64,000 nucleotides of DNA from Stagnihabitans lacustris (GTDB lineage: Bacteria > Pseudomonadota > Alphaproteobacteria > Rhodobacterales > Rhodobacteraceae), in the NCBI RefSeq assembly GCF_025950525.1, contig NZ_JAPDGS010000002.1:248001-312000 (forward strand), written 5' to 3'. Under the pieces are notes generated by a model that had not been told where the DNA came from, did no database searches, and saw nothing but the letters and a program-made list of their open reading frames with translations. Numbering within the stretch: the first letter of the stretch is position 1; the number at the start of each line of letters is the position of its first letter. Both the position numbers and the translations under genes were made by a program. Below are positions 43,924 to 52,141 of the stretch, one piece after another.

Positions 43924-45735
43924 CTAGCCCCAGGGCGCCCGCACCAGGGGCGCTTGCCAGCGTACGCTGTCCAGAAAGACATAGGCCGCGCTTTGCGGCA
44001 GACCCTCCAGCTTGGCGCGGATGCGGGCGATCAGCGCGGGCATCTCGGGATGACCGAAGCCCGGCACGCCGGACAGGACCGGATGGTCCAGGGCCTTGCC
44101 CGCCATCACCCACAGCTCTGCCGCGCCCTCGCAATAGGGGGCGACCAGATCGGGGCGCAGGCCCTGCGTCACCCAGTTGACCGTGTTCACATAGGATTGC
44201 AGCACCGGCCCGAAATCCGCCCAACCCGAGGCAATCCCGCGCTGAAAGGCCATGCGGAACATCTCTAGCCCATAGAAGTGCTTTTCGTCCTTCAGCTTGA
44301 TGTCCTGGGCCGGGTGCTGGCGATAGCCATAGGACACCCCGTCCAGCACCGGCACATTGACCACCGATTGCAGCGTCATCAGGTGGAAATACAGGTCGTC
44401 AAAGGCGCGGATATGTTCGGGGAACCAGATGTTCTTGCTGTCCAGGAAGTCGCGGCGATAGACGCGGCGCCAGATCGTCGGCTGGCCCGTCACCAACAGG
44501 GCCGCGGGCATCAGGCAACAGCTGTCATGGCCGAACGGATGGCGAAAGGCATGGATCAGCATCGGATCGGCGGCCTCGATCGAGGGCGTGACCACGCCGT
44601 CCTCCAGCAGGTGAAAGCCGCCCTGCACCATCTCGGCCCCGGTTTGCCGCCCCAGCTCCAGCAGGCCGGGGAAGAGGCCCGCATCGGGCAGGTCATCGGC
44701 ATCGACAAAGGCGATGTGGCTGGCATCCGACATCATCCGCCCGTAATTGCGCGCCGAGGCACAGCCGCCATTGGCCTTGGACAGGATCTTGAGCCGGGGA
44801 TGGCCGTCAAAGCCCTGACGCAGGATGCGCAGGCTATCATCGGTCGAGCCGTCATCGACGACAAGGACCCTCAGGTCCGGTTCGGTCTTGGCCAAAAGCG
44901 CCTCGACGCAGGCATGGATATAGGCGCGCTGATTGTACAGCGCCACGACCACATCCAGCCCGGGCCGCAAAGGCGAGGGCGCAATCGACCGCCGCGTGCC
45001 GACCAGACCCGGGCCGGTCTGCGGCAACCAGGTCTCGCGCAGGCCGGGACGGCGGGCGGCACAGACCAGCCCGTGTTCGACATGCGACCACCGCTCGCCC
45101 AGGATGTGATCCAAGGGCGCATCCCGCAGCGCCCAAAAGATCGCGCGCTCCATCTGCGGGGCGGTAACTTTGACCAGCTGCGGCGAGAGGTTCTCCAGGA
45201 TGTCGGTCGACAGGCTGGGCAGCTGGACCGCGTGGAAGTCGTCATTGGGCAGGCCGCCCGGCTGCATGAAGCCATGGTCGTTGGAATGGCGCGCAAAGGC
45301 CGCCTTGGGCAGGGCATCGGCCAGGGCCAGGGCGGCTTGGGCGTCGCCCTCCAGGGCGGCGGCCAGGTGTTCGGCGGCCAGATCCGGGTCTTCGGGGTGC
45401 AGATCGGCCGGGCCGACCGCGATGGGCAGGGCGATCAGGTTGACCGCCCCCAGCCGCGTGGCATTGGCCGTCAGGGCGGCAAAGGCCTGGGGGTCGGGCT
45501 CGAAGGCCACGACGGTCCAGCCGGGATAGGCCAGGGCAAAAGGCACCGCAAACGACCCGAACCCCGCGCCGATGTCAAAGGCGAGCCCCTCGGGCGCAAG
45601 GGACCGCGTCGCCATCGAAGGCTCGTAATGCGTGCGCATCCGCCATTGGCTGTCATGGCGCAGGAAGTCTTGCGCCGGCGCCTGCAGCGTCAGGGTCAGG
45701 CCAAAGGCGCGCAGTTCGATGTGGTCCGGGGTCAT
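43924..45735 (-). CDS. fusion of FkbM-like methyltransferase and family 2 glycosyltransferase
   Basis: 603 residues. The N-terminal part (about 10-260) has an S-adenosylmethionine-binding motif FDIGAGFGSFAVPFALA and VVAFEPDPQAFAALTAN, as in FkbM-type methyltransferases. The C-terminal part (about 285-600) is a GT-A glycosyltransferase: LDVVVALYNQRAYIHACVEAL, VLVVDDGSTDDSLRIL, NGGCASARNYG, and AFVDADD (DxD). It probably modifies surface polysaccharide or glycoprotein sugars. The ATG at 45735 overlaps the stop of the upstream glycosyltransferase. The longer frame to 45921 is a shadow. Confidence 0.85.
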   Translation of the reverse strand: MTPDHIELRAFGLTLTLQAPAQDFLRHDSQWRMRTHYEPSMATRSLAPEGLAFDIGAGFGSFAVPFALAYPGWTVVAFEPDPQAFAALTANATRLGAVNLIALPIAVGPADLHPEDPDLAAEHLAAALEGDAQAALALADALPKAAFARHSNDHGFMQPGGLPNDDFHAVQLPSLSTDILENLSPQLVKVTAPQMERAIFWALRDAPLDHILGERWSHVEHGLVCAARRPGLRETWLPQTGPGLVGTRRSIAPSPLRPGLDVVVALYNQRAYIHACVEALLAKTEPDLRVLVVDDGSTDDSLRILRQGFDGHPRLKILSKANGGCASARNYGRMMSDASHIAFVDADDLPDAGLFPGLLELGRQTGAEMVQGGFHLLEDGVVTPSIEAADPMLIHAFRHPFGHDSCCLMPAALLVTGQPTIWRRVYRRDFLDSKNIWFPEHIRAFDDLYFHLMTLQSVVNVPVLDGVSYGYRQHPAQDIKLKDEKHFYGLEMFRMAFQRGIASGWADFGPVLQSYVNTVNWVTQGLRPDLVAPYCEGAAELWVMAGKALDHPVLSGVPGFGHPEMPALIARIRAKLEGLPQSAAYVFLDSVRWQAPLVRAPWG

Positions 45736-46733
45736 GACGGGCTCCTGATCGCGCGGACAAAGGCGCGGGCGGCGCTGACGTCGCCCAGTTCGGGCGGCAC
45801 AGCGGCGGCGTCCTGCGTCAACCAGTCCAGCGCCAGCCATTCCGGGTCGATCAGCCGCAGCATCGCCTGCAGGGCCAGGTGAAAGCCCGGGCGGGCGGCG
45901 TGGCTGACCTCGGAGGCGCACCAGGCCAGGATGCGCAGCACCGCCACCAGAACCGCGCCGCGCAACAGCGGATCGGCAAACTCGGGCCGACGGGCAAAGC
46001 TGTCCAGCGTCAGGCGGGCGACGGCCAGCGTGTCCATCCGCCGCTCTCCGTTGGTCGAGGTGATCTGCGCCCGGCCATAGCGGCGGAAATAGGCGAAGGT
46101 CGGCGTGTCCAGAAAGGCCAGGCTGTCGGCCATGGCGATGGCGCCGGTGTGGAAATAGATGTCCTCGAAGAAATGGCCATTGGGAAAGCCAAGGCCCGTG
46201 CGTTTCAGGAAGGCGCGCGACAGGAACTTGTTGGCCGATTGCGGCTCTGTCCGGTGGGCAAGGGCGCGGATGCTGGCAAAGTCGGCATCGCCGCGCCGCA
46301 CCGGGCGTCCCTGCAGCGCCGCGTTCAGCTGGTCAAAGATCGGCTGGTCGTAAAAGGTCTTCACCTCGCCGCGGACCTCTTGCAGGACGCCGGGGGTCAG
46401 GATCACATCGGGCTGATGCGCCGCAATCGCCCGGGCCGCCGCGGCAAAGGCCCAGTTCGGCCGGTTGTCATCGGCATCCAGAAAGCAGATGTAGTCGCCC
46501 TTGGCCTGCTCTAGCGCGCGGTTGCGCGCCGAGGACAGGCCGTCGTTCGCCTGCCGGATCACCCGAAGTCGCGGGTCGTTCAGGCTGTCCAGGATCGCCA
46601 GGGTCTCTGGTCCCGAACCGTCATCGACGATCAGGAATTCGAAATCCGTCATGCTTTGGCCCAGGATCGACCGGACCGAGTTCCGCAACAGGGCTCCGTC
46701 GTTAAAGACGGTGGTGATGCAGGTCAAAAGCAA
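45732..46733 (-). CDS. family 2 glycosyltransferase
   Basis: A 333-residue GT-A enzyme: LLTCITTVFNDGALLRNSVRSIL, FLIVDDGSGPETLAIL, RQANDGLSSARNRALEQAKGDYICFLDADDN with the metal-binding DADD. The C-terminal half is helical with no membrane segment. The start is TTG 46733 with AAGGA 6 nt upstream. It lies 64 nt downstream of the MoaD-like gene without a clear terminator, so it may be read from the molybdenum hydroxylase operon. Acceptor unknown. Confidence 0.88.
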   Translation of the reverse strand: MLLTCITTVFNDGALLRNSVRSILGQSMTDFEFLIVDDGSGPETLAILDSLNDPRLRVIRQANDGLSSARNRALEQAKGDYICFLDADDNRPNWAFAAAARAIAAHQPDVILTPGVLQEVRGEVKTFYDQPIFDQLNAALQGRPVRRGDADFASIRALAHRTEPQSANKFLSRAFLKRTGLGFPNGHFFEDIYFHTGAIAMADSLAFLDTPTFAYFRRYGRAQITSTNGERRMDTLAVARLTLDSFARRPEFADPLLRGAVLVAVLRILAWCASEVSHAARPGFHLALQAMLRLIDPEWLALDWLTQDAAAVPPELGDVSAARAFVRAIRSPS

Positions 46734-46797
46734 GCTGCGTCCTTTCGGGGCCGGATCCTGATGGCCCCGTCATGCGGCAAAAGCGTAAAGAAGTCCA

Positions 46798-47043
46798 TCA
46801 ACCGCCCTTCATGAAGGGCATCAAGACGACCTCGGCCCCCGGAGCGATGGGCTGAAACCAGGCGTCGCGATAGATCACGCCATCCACCGCCAGCGACACC
46901 CCGCGCTTGATCTGCGGCGCAAGGCCCGGATAGGCGGCCGACAGGTTGTCGAGGACCTGCTTGAAGGTCTGGCCCTCGACATCCACGTCCTGCTGGCCAT
47001 CCGTCCATTGACGCAGCGTGCCCCAAAGACGGACCTTGACCAT
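46798..47043 (-). CDS. MoaD/ThiS-like ubiquitin-fold protein
   Basis: An 81-residue beta-grasp protein: VKVRLWGTLRQWTDGQQDVDVEG, LDNLSAAYPGL, and C-terminal PGAEVVLMPFMKGG ending in GG, the reactive tail of sulfur carriers. Its ATG (47041-47043) overlaps the stop of the molybdenum hydroxylase large subunit gene. MoaD itself carries sulfur for molybdopterin, so a dedicated carrier for this enzyme is plausible but inferred. ThiS or another sulfur transfer role is possible. Confidence 0.85.
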   Translation of the reverse strand: MVKVRLWGTLRQWTDGQQDVDVEGQTFKQVLDNLSAAYPGLAPQIKRGVSLAVDGVIYRDAWFQPIAPGAEVVLMPFMKGG

Positions 47044-49280
47044 CACTTGCCCTTGATCGTGGTCATGATGCGCGGCGGCGACATCGGGACCTGATACATC
47101 CGTTTGCCAATCGCACGGCTGACCGCGTTGGTCACGGCCGCCAAGGGCGGCACGATGGGCGTTTCCCCCACGCCGCGGACGCCGTAAGGATGGCCGGGGT
47201 TGGGGATTTCCAGGATGACGGTGTCGATCTTGGGCAGGTCAGAGGCCACCGGGATGCGGTAATCCAGGAAGCCGGCGTTCTGCAACCGGCCATCACGCCC
47301 GTAGATGTATTCCTCGTTCAAAGCCCAGCCGATGCCCTGCACCGCGCCACCCTGCATCTGACCCTCGACATAGGTCGGATGCACGGCCTTGCCCGCGTCT
47401 TGCGCCACCGTATAGCGGGTCACAAGCGTGTGGCCGGTCTCGGGATCGACCTCGACGTCGCAGATATGGACGCCAAAGGACACGCCCGCGCCGTCCACGT
47501 TGACTTCATGGTGGCCCGCAATCGGCCCGCCGGTCTGAAAGGACATGGCGGCGATTTCAGCCAAGGACATGGGCGGGAACTTGCCGGCATTGGGGCCCGC
47601 GGGGACGGCCGCGCCGTCGATCCATTCGACAGCCTCCGCGTCGATGCCCCACATGGCGGCGGCGCGGTCGCACATGACCTTGATCGCGGCACGCGCGGCC
47701 TTGATCGTCGCCAGACCCACGGCAAAGGTCACGCGCGACCCATCCGTGTTGTCATTATACCCCAACGAGGCCGTATCGGCCACGATGGTGCGGATGTTGT
47801 CGTAGGGTATCCCCAGCTCTTCGGCGGCCATCAGGCTGATCGACGCGCGGCTTCCGCCGATATCGGGGTTGCCTTCGGTCACGCTGGCCGTGCCGTCGGC
47901 GTTGATGTTGAGGCTGACGCAGGTGTTGCCGCCGAAGTTGAACCAGAAGCCGGCCGCGATCCCGCGACCCTGGTTCGGACCCAAGGGCGCCGACCAATGC
48001 GGATGGGCCTTGGCGGCCTCCAGCGTGGCGACCATGCCGATGTCATCAAAGGTCACGCCATAAGACGACAGCGTCCCCTTGCGCGCGGCGTTTTTCAGCC
48101 GGGTTTCGACCGGGTCAAGGCCAAGCTGCTGGCACATCTCGTCGATCAGAGACTCGACCGCATAGACCGCCTGGGGGGCGCCGGGGGCGCGGTAGCTGAT
48201 TTCCTTGGGGCGGTTGGTCAGCGCGGTCCAACCCAGCGTCCGCACGGCGGGCATGTCATAGGCGGCAAACCCGGCCTGGGCGCCCATCTCGATCGTGCCC
48301 GAAGGCCAGGCGCCACCGGAGTAACGCAAGGTCATGTCGCCCGCGGTGATGCGGCCGTCCTTGGTCATGCCGATCTTGCAATCGACCGAGGCATGGACGG
48401 TCGGCCCCGTCGCCTTGAAGACCTCGTCCCGGGTCATCACCAGTTTGACTGGGCGGCCCGACTTCTTGGACAGCATCAGGGCGACGGGTTCGACGAAAAC
48501 GGTCGTCTTGCCGCCAAAACCGCCGCCGATTTCCGAGGCGGTGACGCGCAGTTGCGACGCCTCCATCCCCATCAGCGCGGAACAGACGGCGCGGACGAAG
48601 AAGTGGCCTTGGGTGCAGCAATACAGGTCCGCGCGGCCATCGGCGGCATAAGAGGCCATGCAGGCGTTGGGCTCGATATAGCCCTGATGCGCGGCGCCGA
48701 CCTTGAAGCTGCGCTCCAGGATCAGGTCGGCCTTGGTAAACCCGGCCTCCAGATCGCCATGGCCGAATTCGCAGGTGTTGGTGACATTTTGCGACATGCC
48801 GGCGGGGACATGCTCCAAAGCGCGGCCTTCCAGCACGACGGGGGCATCGGGAAGCATCGCCTCATCGACATCGGTGACATGGGGCAGGGGCGCATATTCC
48901 ACCTTGATCGCGCGGATCGCGGCCTTGGCGATGGCGGGGGTCGTGGCGGCAATGGCTGCGACCGGGTGGCCGTCATACAGCACCTTGTCACGCGCCATGC
49001 AGGTCTCGCCGATATCGGCGAAGCCTTGGTCTTCGACCGCGGGGAAATCCTTGCCCGTCACCACGGCGCGCACGCCCGGCATCGCTTCGGCGGCCGAGGT
49101 GTCAATCGACACGATCCGCGCATGGGGGTGGGGGCTACGCAAAACGGCGCCCATCAGCATCCCGGGTGCGGTGATATCGGCGCCGTATTGCGCCTTGCCG
49201 GTGACTTTATCGACCCCATCGGGCCGGTTCGGCGTGGTGCCCACATATTTGAAGGCGCGCTTTTGATCGTCGAGTGCCAT
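47043..49280 (-). CDS. molybdenum hydroxylase large (molybdopterin-binding) subunit, xanthine dehydrogenase family
   Basis: 745 residues. Landmarks of the family: GKAQYGADITAPGMLMGAVLRSPHPHA at the start, EIGGGFGGKTT, SYRAPGAPQ near the active site, and the catalytic glutamate in VRGVGETPIVPP. CO dehydrogenase of form I needs an AYRCSFR loop, which is absent, so this is not CoxL. It would hydroxylate or reduce an aromatic, purine or aldehyde substrate that cannot be named from sequence. The three subunit genes are in order FAD, Fe-S, Mo and overlap by 1-4 nt. Confidence 0.92.
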   Translation of the reverse strand: MALDDQKRAFKYVGTTPNRPDGVDKVTGKAQYGADITAPGMLMGAVLRSPHPHARIVSIDTSAAEAMPGVRAVVTGKDFPAVEDQGFADIGETCMARDKVLYDGHPVAAIAATTPAIAKAAIRAIKVEYAPLPHVTDVDEAMLPDAPVVLEGRALEHVPAGMSQNVTNTCEFGHGDLEAGFTKADLILERSFKVGAAHQGYIEPNACMASYAADGRADLYCCTQGHFFVRAVCSALMGMEASQLRVTASEIGGGFGGKTTVFVEPVALMLSKKSGRPVKLVMTRDEVFKATGPTVHASVDCKIGMTKDGRITAGDMTLRYSGGAWPSGTIEMGAQAGFAAYDMPAVRTLGWTALTNRPKEISYRAPGAPQAVYAVESLIDEMCQQLGLDPVETRLKNAARKGTLSSYGVTFDDIGMVATLEAAKAHPHWSAPLGPNQGRGIAAGFWFNFGGNTCVSLNINADGTASVTEGNPDIGGSRASISLMAAEELGIPYDNIRTIVADTASLGYNDNTDGSRVTFAVGLATIKAARAAIKVMCDRAAAMWGIDAEAVEWIDGAAVPAGPNAGKFPPMSLAEIAAMSFQTGGPIAGHHEVNVDGAGVSFGVHICDVEVDPETGHTLVTRYTVAQDAGKAVHPTYVEGQMQGGAVQGIGWALNEEYIYGRDGRLQNAGFLDYRIPVASDLPKIDTVILEIPNPGHPYGVRGVGETPIVPPLAAVTNAVSRAIGKRMYQVPMSPPRIMTTIKGK

Positions 49281-49759
49281 CAGACCTCTCCCCGCATTTC
49301 CGCGGCGGCAGACTGCACCGCCTCGATGATCTTGTCATAGCCGGTGCAGCGGCAAAGGTTGCCCGCCAGCCAATAGCGGACTTCCTCATCCGTAGGGCTG
49401 GCGTTTTTCTCCAGCAAGGACTTGGCGGCCACCAGGATGCCCGGCGTGCAGACGCCACATTGCAGCGCGGCTTTCTCGATGAAGTGCCGCTGCAGCGGAT
49501 GCAGCGTTTCGCCATGGGCCATGCCCTCGATGGTCTCGATCTGGGCGCCTTCGACTTCGACACCCAGCACCAGGCAAGAGCAGACCAGACGGCCATTCAC
49601 GGTGACGGAACAGGCGCCGCAATCGCCGGTGCCGCAGCCCTCTTTGGCGCCGGTCAGGCCAAGGCGGTTGCGCAAGACGTCCAGCAGGGGTTCATCCGGG
49701 GTGCAAAGGAATTCGACGGGATCGCCGTTGATCGTGGTGGAGACGGGGATGGACTTCAT
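49280..49759 (-). CDS. molybdenum hydroxylase small subunit, two [2Fe-2S] clusters
   Basis: 159 residues. The plant-type cluster is bound by C-G-T-G-D-C-G-A-C and a later Cys (GRLVCSCLV). The second cluster is bound by QCGVCTPG and NLCRCTGYDKI. It passes electrons between the molybdenum site and FAD. Overlaps its neighbours by 4 nt (upstream) and 1 nt (downstream). Confidence 0.95.
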   Translation of the reverse strand: MKSIPVSTTINGDPVEFLCTPDEPLLDVLRNRLGLTGAKEGCGTGDCGACSVTVNGRLVCSCLVLGVEVEGAQIETIEGMAHGETLHPLQRHFIEKAALQCGVCTPGILVAAKSLLEKNASPTDEEVRYWLAGNLCRCTGYDKIIEAVQSAAAEMRGEV

Positions 49760-50613
49760 TTCACACCTTTGGCGCGGTTATAGGCGATGACGGCGGCACG
49801 GCGGGCCAGGACGCCCGCGGTGGAGGTGCGGAATTCGATCGTTCCGCGCTTGTCGTCAATCGGGTTGCAGACGGCTTCGGCGGCCTTTGCCAGGGCTGCC
49901 AGGGCCGCGTCATCCAGCTTGGTGCCGATGATCGTGCTGGCATCGGCCAGCACCACTTTCGGCGCGACCGCGCCAAGCGCCACGCGGGCGGCGGTGATCG
50001 TGCCATCCTCGGACAGGGTCAGCGACACGGCGGCAGCGGCCACGGCGATGTCCATTTCCGTGCGGGGAATGAAGCGCAGATAGGCATCCGACGACCGCGC
50101 AGCCTTGGCGGGCAGGTGGATCGCGGTCACGATCTCGCCCTTGGCCAAGGTCGTGCGCCCCGGGCCTGCCGGGATGTCGGCAACCTTGACCACCCGCGTC
50201 CCCGAGGGGCCGACCACCGTCACCGACGCATCCGCCGCCACCAGCCCCGGCACGGCATCCGCCGCGGGCGAGCCGTTGCACAGATTGCCCGCCATGGTGC
50301 AGCGGCCCTGCACCTGGGTGGACCCGATCAGGTTCGCGCCCTCGACCACGCCGGGCCAATCGGCCTTGACGCCGGGGTGTTCCTTCAGTTCCGCATTGGC
50401 CACCGCGGCACCGATGCGCCAGCCGCCATTTTCCGCCGTGATCTCACGTATCCCCGGGATCTTCTTGATATCCACCACCAGGTCGGGGCGGATCATCCCC
50501 GCCTTCAGCTGCACCAGAAGGTCAGTCCCCCCGGCCAGAACCCGTGCCAAGCCTGGCTCGGCGGCCAAGGCGCTGGACGCGGCTTCGGCCGTCTCGGCTG
50601 TCATGTATCGCAT
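49756..50613 (-). CDS. molybdenum hydroxylase FAD-binding subunit
   Basis: 285 residues of the FAD-binding type found in xanthine dehydrogenase and CO dehydrogenase medium subunits: RVLAGGTDLLVQLKAGMIRPD, GWRIGAAVANAELKEHPGV, and RCTMAGNLCNGSPAADAVPGL, with the AGNLCNGSPA flavin loop. It lacks the extra 4Fe-4S cysteines of 4-hydroxybenzoyl-CoA reductase beta subunits. The gene is first in the operon; AGGGA lies 6 nt before the ATG. Confidence 0.93.
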   Translation of the reverse strand: MRYMTAETAEAASSALAAEPGLARVLAGGTDLLVQLKAGMIRPDLVVDIKKIPGIREITAENGGWRIGAAVANAELKEHPGVKADWPGVVEGANLIGSTQVQGRCTMAGNLCNGSPAADAVPGLVAADASVTVVGPSGTRVVKVADIPAGPGRTTLAKGEIVTAIHLPAKAARSSDAYLRFIPRTEMDIAVAAAAVSLTLSEDGTITAARVALGAVAPKVVLADASTIIGTKLDDAALAALAKAAEAVCNPIDDKRGTIEFRTSTAGVLARRAAVIAYNRAKGVK

Positions 50614-50670
50614 GGATCATCCCTGTCTTTTGCCGGGAGCCCCCGGAAATCTGATCAAATCCTATGCCAA

Positions 50671-50702
50671 GGGCGCCGGATGGATCAAGCCATCCGACGC
50701 CC
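50671..50702 (-). terminator. hairpin between hemN end and the molybdenum hydroxylase operon
   Basis: GGGCGCCGGATGG (50671-50683) pairs with CCATCCGACGCCC (50690-50702) with one mismatch, loop ATCAAG. It lies 28 nt past the hemN stop on the minus strand. No U-tract. Confidence 0.45.
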
Positions 50703-50730
50703 TTCCGATGCGGATTGGCGACATCTGCCG

Positions 50731-52080
50731 TCAGATAGCCGCCGAATGTTTGGCCTTGCTTTGGTCATAGGCATCGAAGGCCCGGGCGATGACCCGGATC
50801 AGGGGCCGCGCGGCAAAGGGCACCGACAGGCCTTGGGCGTCCAGCCGCACCATGCCGGGGAACTGGCCCGCCACTTCGGTCAGGATCGCGGCCACGGTGG
50901 CGCGGGGGGCCAGCCGCTCCATCTCGGCCCGCGAAATGGCGAAATCGCACATCAGCGCCTCGATCATGCGGCCGCGCAGAGGGTCTTCACCGGCAAAGAC
51001 ATGGCCGCGATGGGTGGAAAACTGCCCGGCCCGGATGGCCGCCGTGTAATCCGAAGTCCCCGAGACATTCTGTGCGTAGCCCTGCGGAAAGCGCGAGATC
51101 GAGGAGGCCCCCAGCCCGATCAGCACCGGCGCTTGATCATCGGTATAGCCCTGAAAGTTGCGCTTCAGCTTGCCCTGTTTGGCCGCCACCGCCATCCCAT
51201 CCGTCGGCTTGGCAAAATGGTCGATGCCGATTTCGTCATAGCCATCCGCCAGAAACAGGCTGCGGGCGACCTCGAACAGCTTCAGCCGTTCTTGCGGCGT
51301 GGGCATCGCATCCGAGGGGATCATCTGCTGACGCCGGCTCATCCAGGGCACATGGGCATAGCCATACAAAGCCACCCGGTCGGGCGAGAAGGACAAGAGC
51401 TTTTGCACCGAATCGGCGATGCGATGCGGGGTCTGATGCGGCAGGCCGAAAAGGATATCGGCGTTCAGCGACTGGATGCCGCGGGCGCGGATCATGGCCA
51501 CGACATCGGCGGTCAGCTGAAAGCCCTGCTCGCGGCCGATGGTCTTTTGGATCTCCGGGTCGAAGTCCTGCACTCCCACCGAAGCGCGGTTCATCCCCAC
51601 CGCGGCCAAGGCATCCAACCGGGCCTCGTCGATCTCATTCGGGTCAATCTCGACCGAGAATTCACCGCCCGGCGCCATCGGGGCCAGATCGAACACCGCC
51701 CCCGCCACATCGCGGATCAGACCCGCGTTCAACATGGTGGGCGTGCCGCCGCCCCAATGCAGGCGGGACAGGCGCACACTCTTGGGCAGGTGGCGGGCCA
51801 GCATGGCAATCTCTGCCCTCAGGGTTTTTGCATAGGCGATCACCGGATCGTCGCTGTTCGTGCCCTGCGTGCGGCAGGCGCAGAACCAACAAAGCCTGCG
51901 GCAAAACGGCACATGCAGATATAGCGAAATCTCGGCGCCTTCGGGGATTTCCTCGACCCAACGGGCAAAGACCCCGGGTCCCACGCCGCCCGCGAACTGC
52001 GGCGCGGTGGGATAAGAGGTGTAACGCGGCACACGCGCGTCAAAAAGACCAAAGCGGGCGAGTTGCGATTGAGTGTCCAT
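50731..52080 (-). CDS. hemN: oxygen-independent coproporphyrinogen III oxidase
   Basis: A 449-residue radical SAM enzyme of heme/bacteriochlorophyll synthesis under low oxygen. The cluster motif is YLHVPFCRRLCWFCAC (CxxxCxxC). LHWGGGTPTMLNAGLI and DILFGLPHQT are conserved HemN segments, and QGYTDDQAPVLIGLGASSIS is in the C-terminal half. It is divergent from fnrL across a 61-nt gap with a perfect FNR box. In Rhodobacter the matching gene is hemZ or hemN. Confidence 0.96.
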   Translation of the reverse strand: MDTQSQLARFGLFDARVPRYTSYPTAPQFAGGVGPGVFARWVEEIPEGAEISLYLHVPFCRRLCWFCACRTQGTNSDDPVIAYAKTLRAEIAMLARHLPKSVRLSRLHWGGGTPTMLNAGLIRDVAGAVFDLAPMAPGGEFSVEIDPNEIDEARLDALAAVGMNRASVGVQDFDPEIQKTIGREQGFQLTADVVAMIRARGIQSLNADILFGLPHQTPHRIADSVQKLLSFSPDRVALYGYAHVPWMSRRQQMIPSDAMPTPQERLKLFEVARSLFLADGYDEIGIDHFAKPTDGMAVAAKQGKLKRNFQGYTDDQAPVLIGLGASSISRFPQGYAQNVSGTSDYTAAIRAGQFSTHRGHVFAGEDPLRGRMIEALMCDFAISRAEMERLAPRATVAAILTEVAGQFPGMVRLDAQGLSVPFAARPLIRVIARAFDAYDQSKAKHSAAI

Positions 52081-52086
52081 GAGAGT

Positions 52087-52092
52087 AGTTTA
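52087..52092 (-). promoter_or_regulatory. candidate -10 element of hemN
   Basis: TAAACT read on the minus strand occupies exactly -12 to -7 if transcription begins at the A of the hemN start codon (52080). The FNR box centre then sits at -40.5. No Shine-Dalgarno sequence precedes the ATG. Confidence 0.45.
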
Positions 52093-52113
52093 GCCAAAGT
52101 TACCGCGTCTTCC

Positions 52114-52127
52114 TTGATCCGGATCAA
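52114..52127. promoter_or_regulatory. perfect FNR-type box between hemN and fnrL
   Basis: TTGATCCGGATCAA, the full FNR palindrome (TTGAT-N4-ATCAA). Its centre is 40.5 nt from the hemN start and 21.5 nt from the fnrL ATG. It fits activation of hemN and repression of fnrL by FnrL without oxygen. Confidence 0.9.
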
Positions 52128-52141
52128 ATGAAAGGCTGTGC

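Noticed and set aside
43924-45921. 665-residue start for the FkbM-glycosyltransferase fusion
   Set aside because: The first 62 residues overlap the upstream glycosyltransferase gene and are Arg/Pro-rich shadow sequence; ATG 45735 in an ATGA overlap is better.
47190-49340. A 716-residue plus-strand open frame
   Set aside because: Antisense to the molybdenum hydroxylase large subunit; no domain-like sequence.
47043-50613. Assignment as aerobic CO dehydrogenase (coxMSL)
   Set aside because: Gene order is the same, but the CO-specific AYRCSFR loop is missing in the large subunit; only the general molybdenum hydroxylase call is supported.
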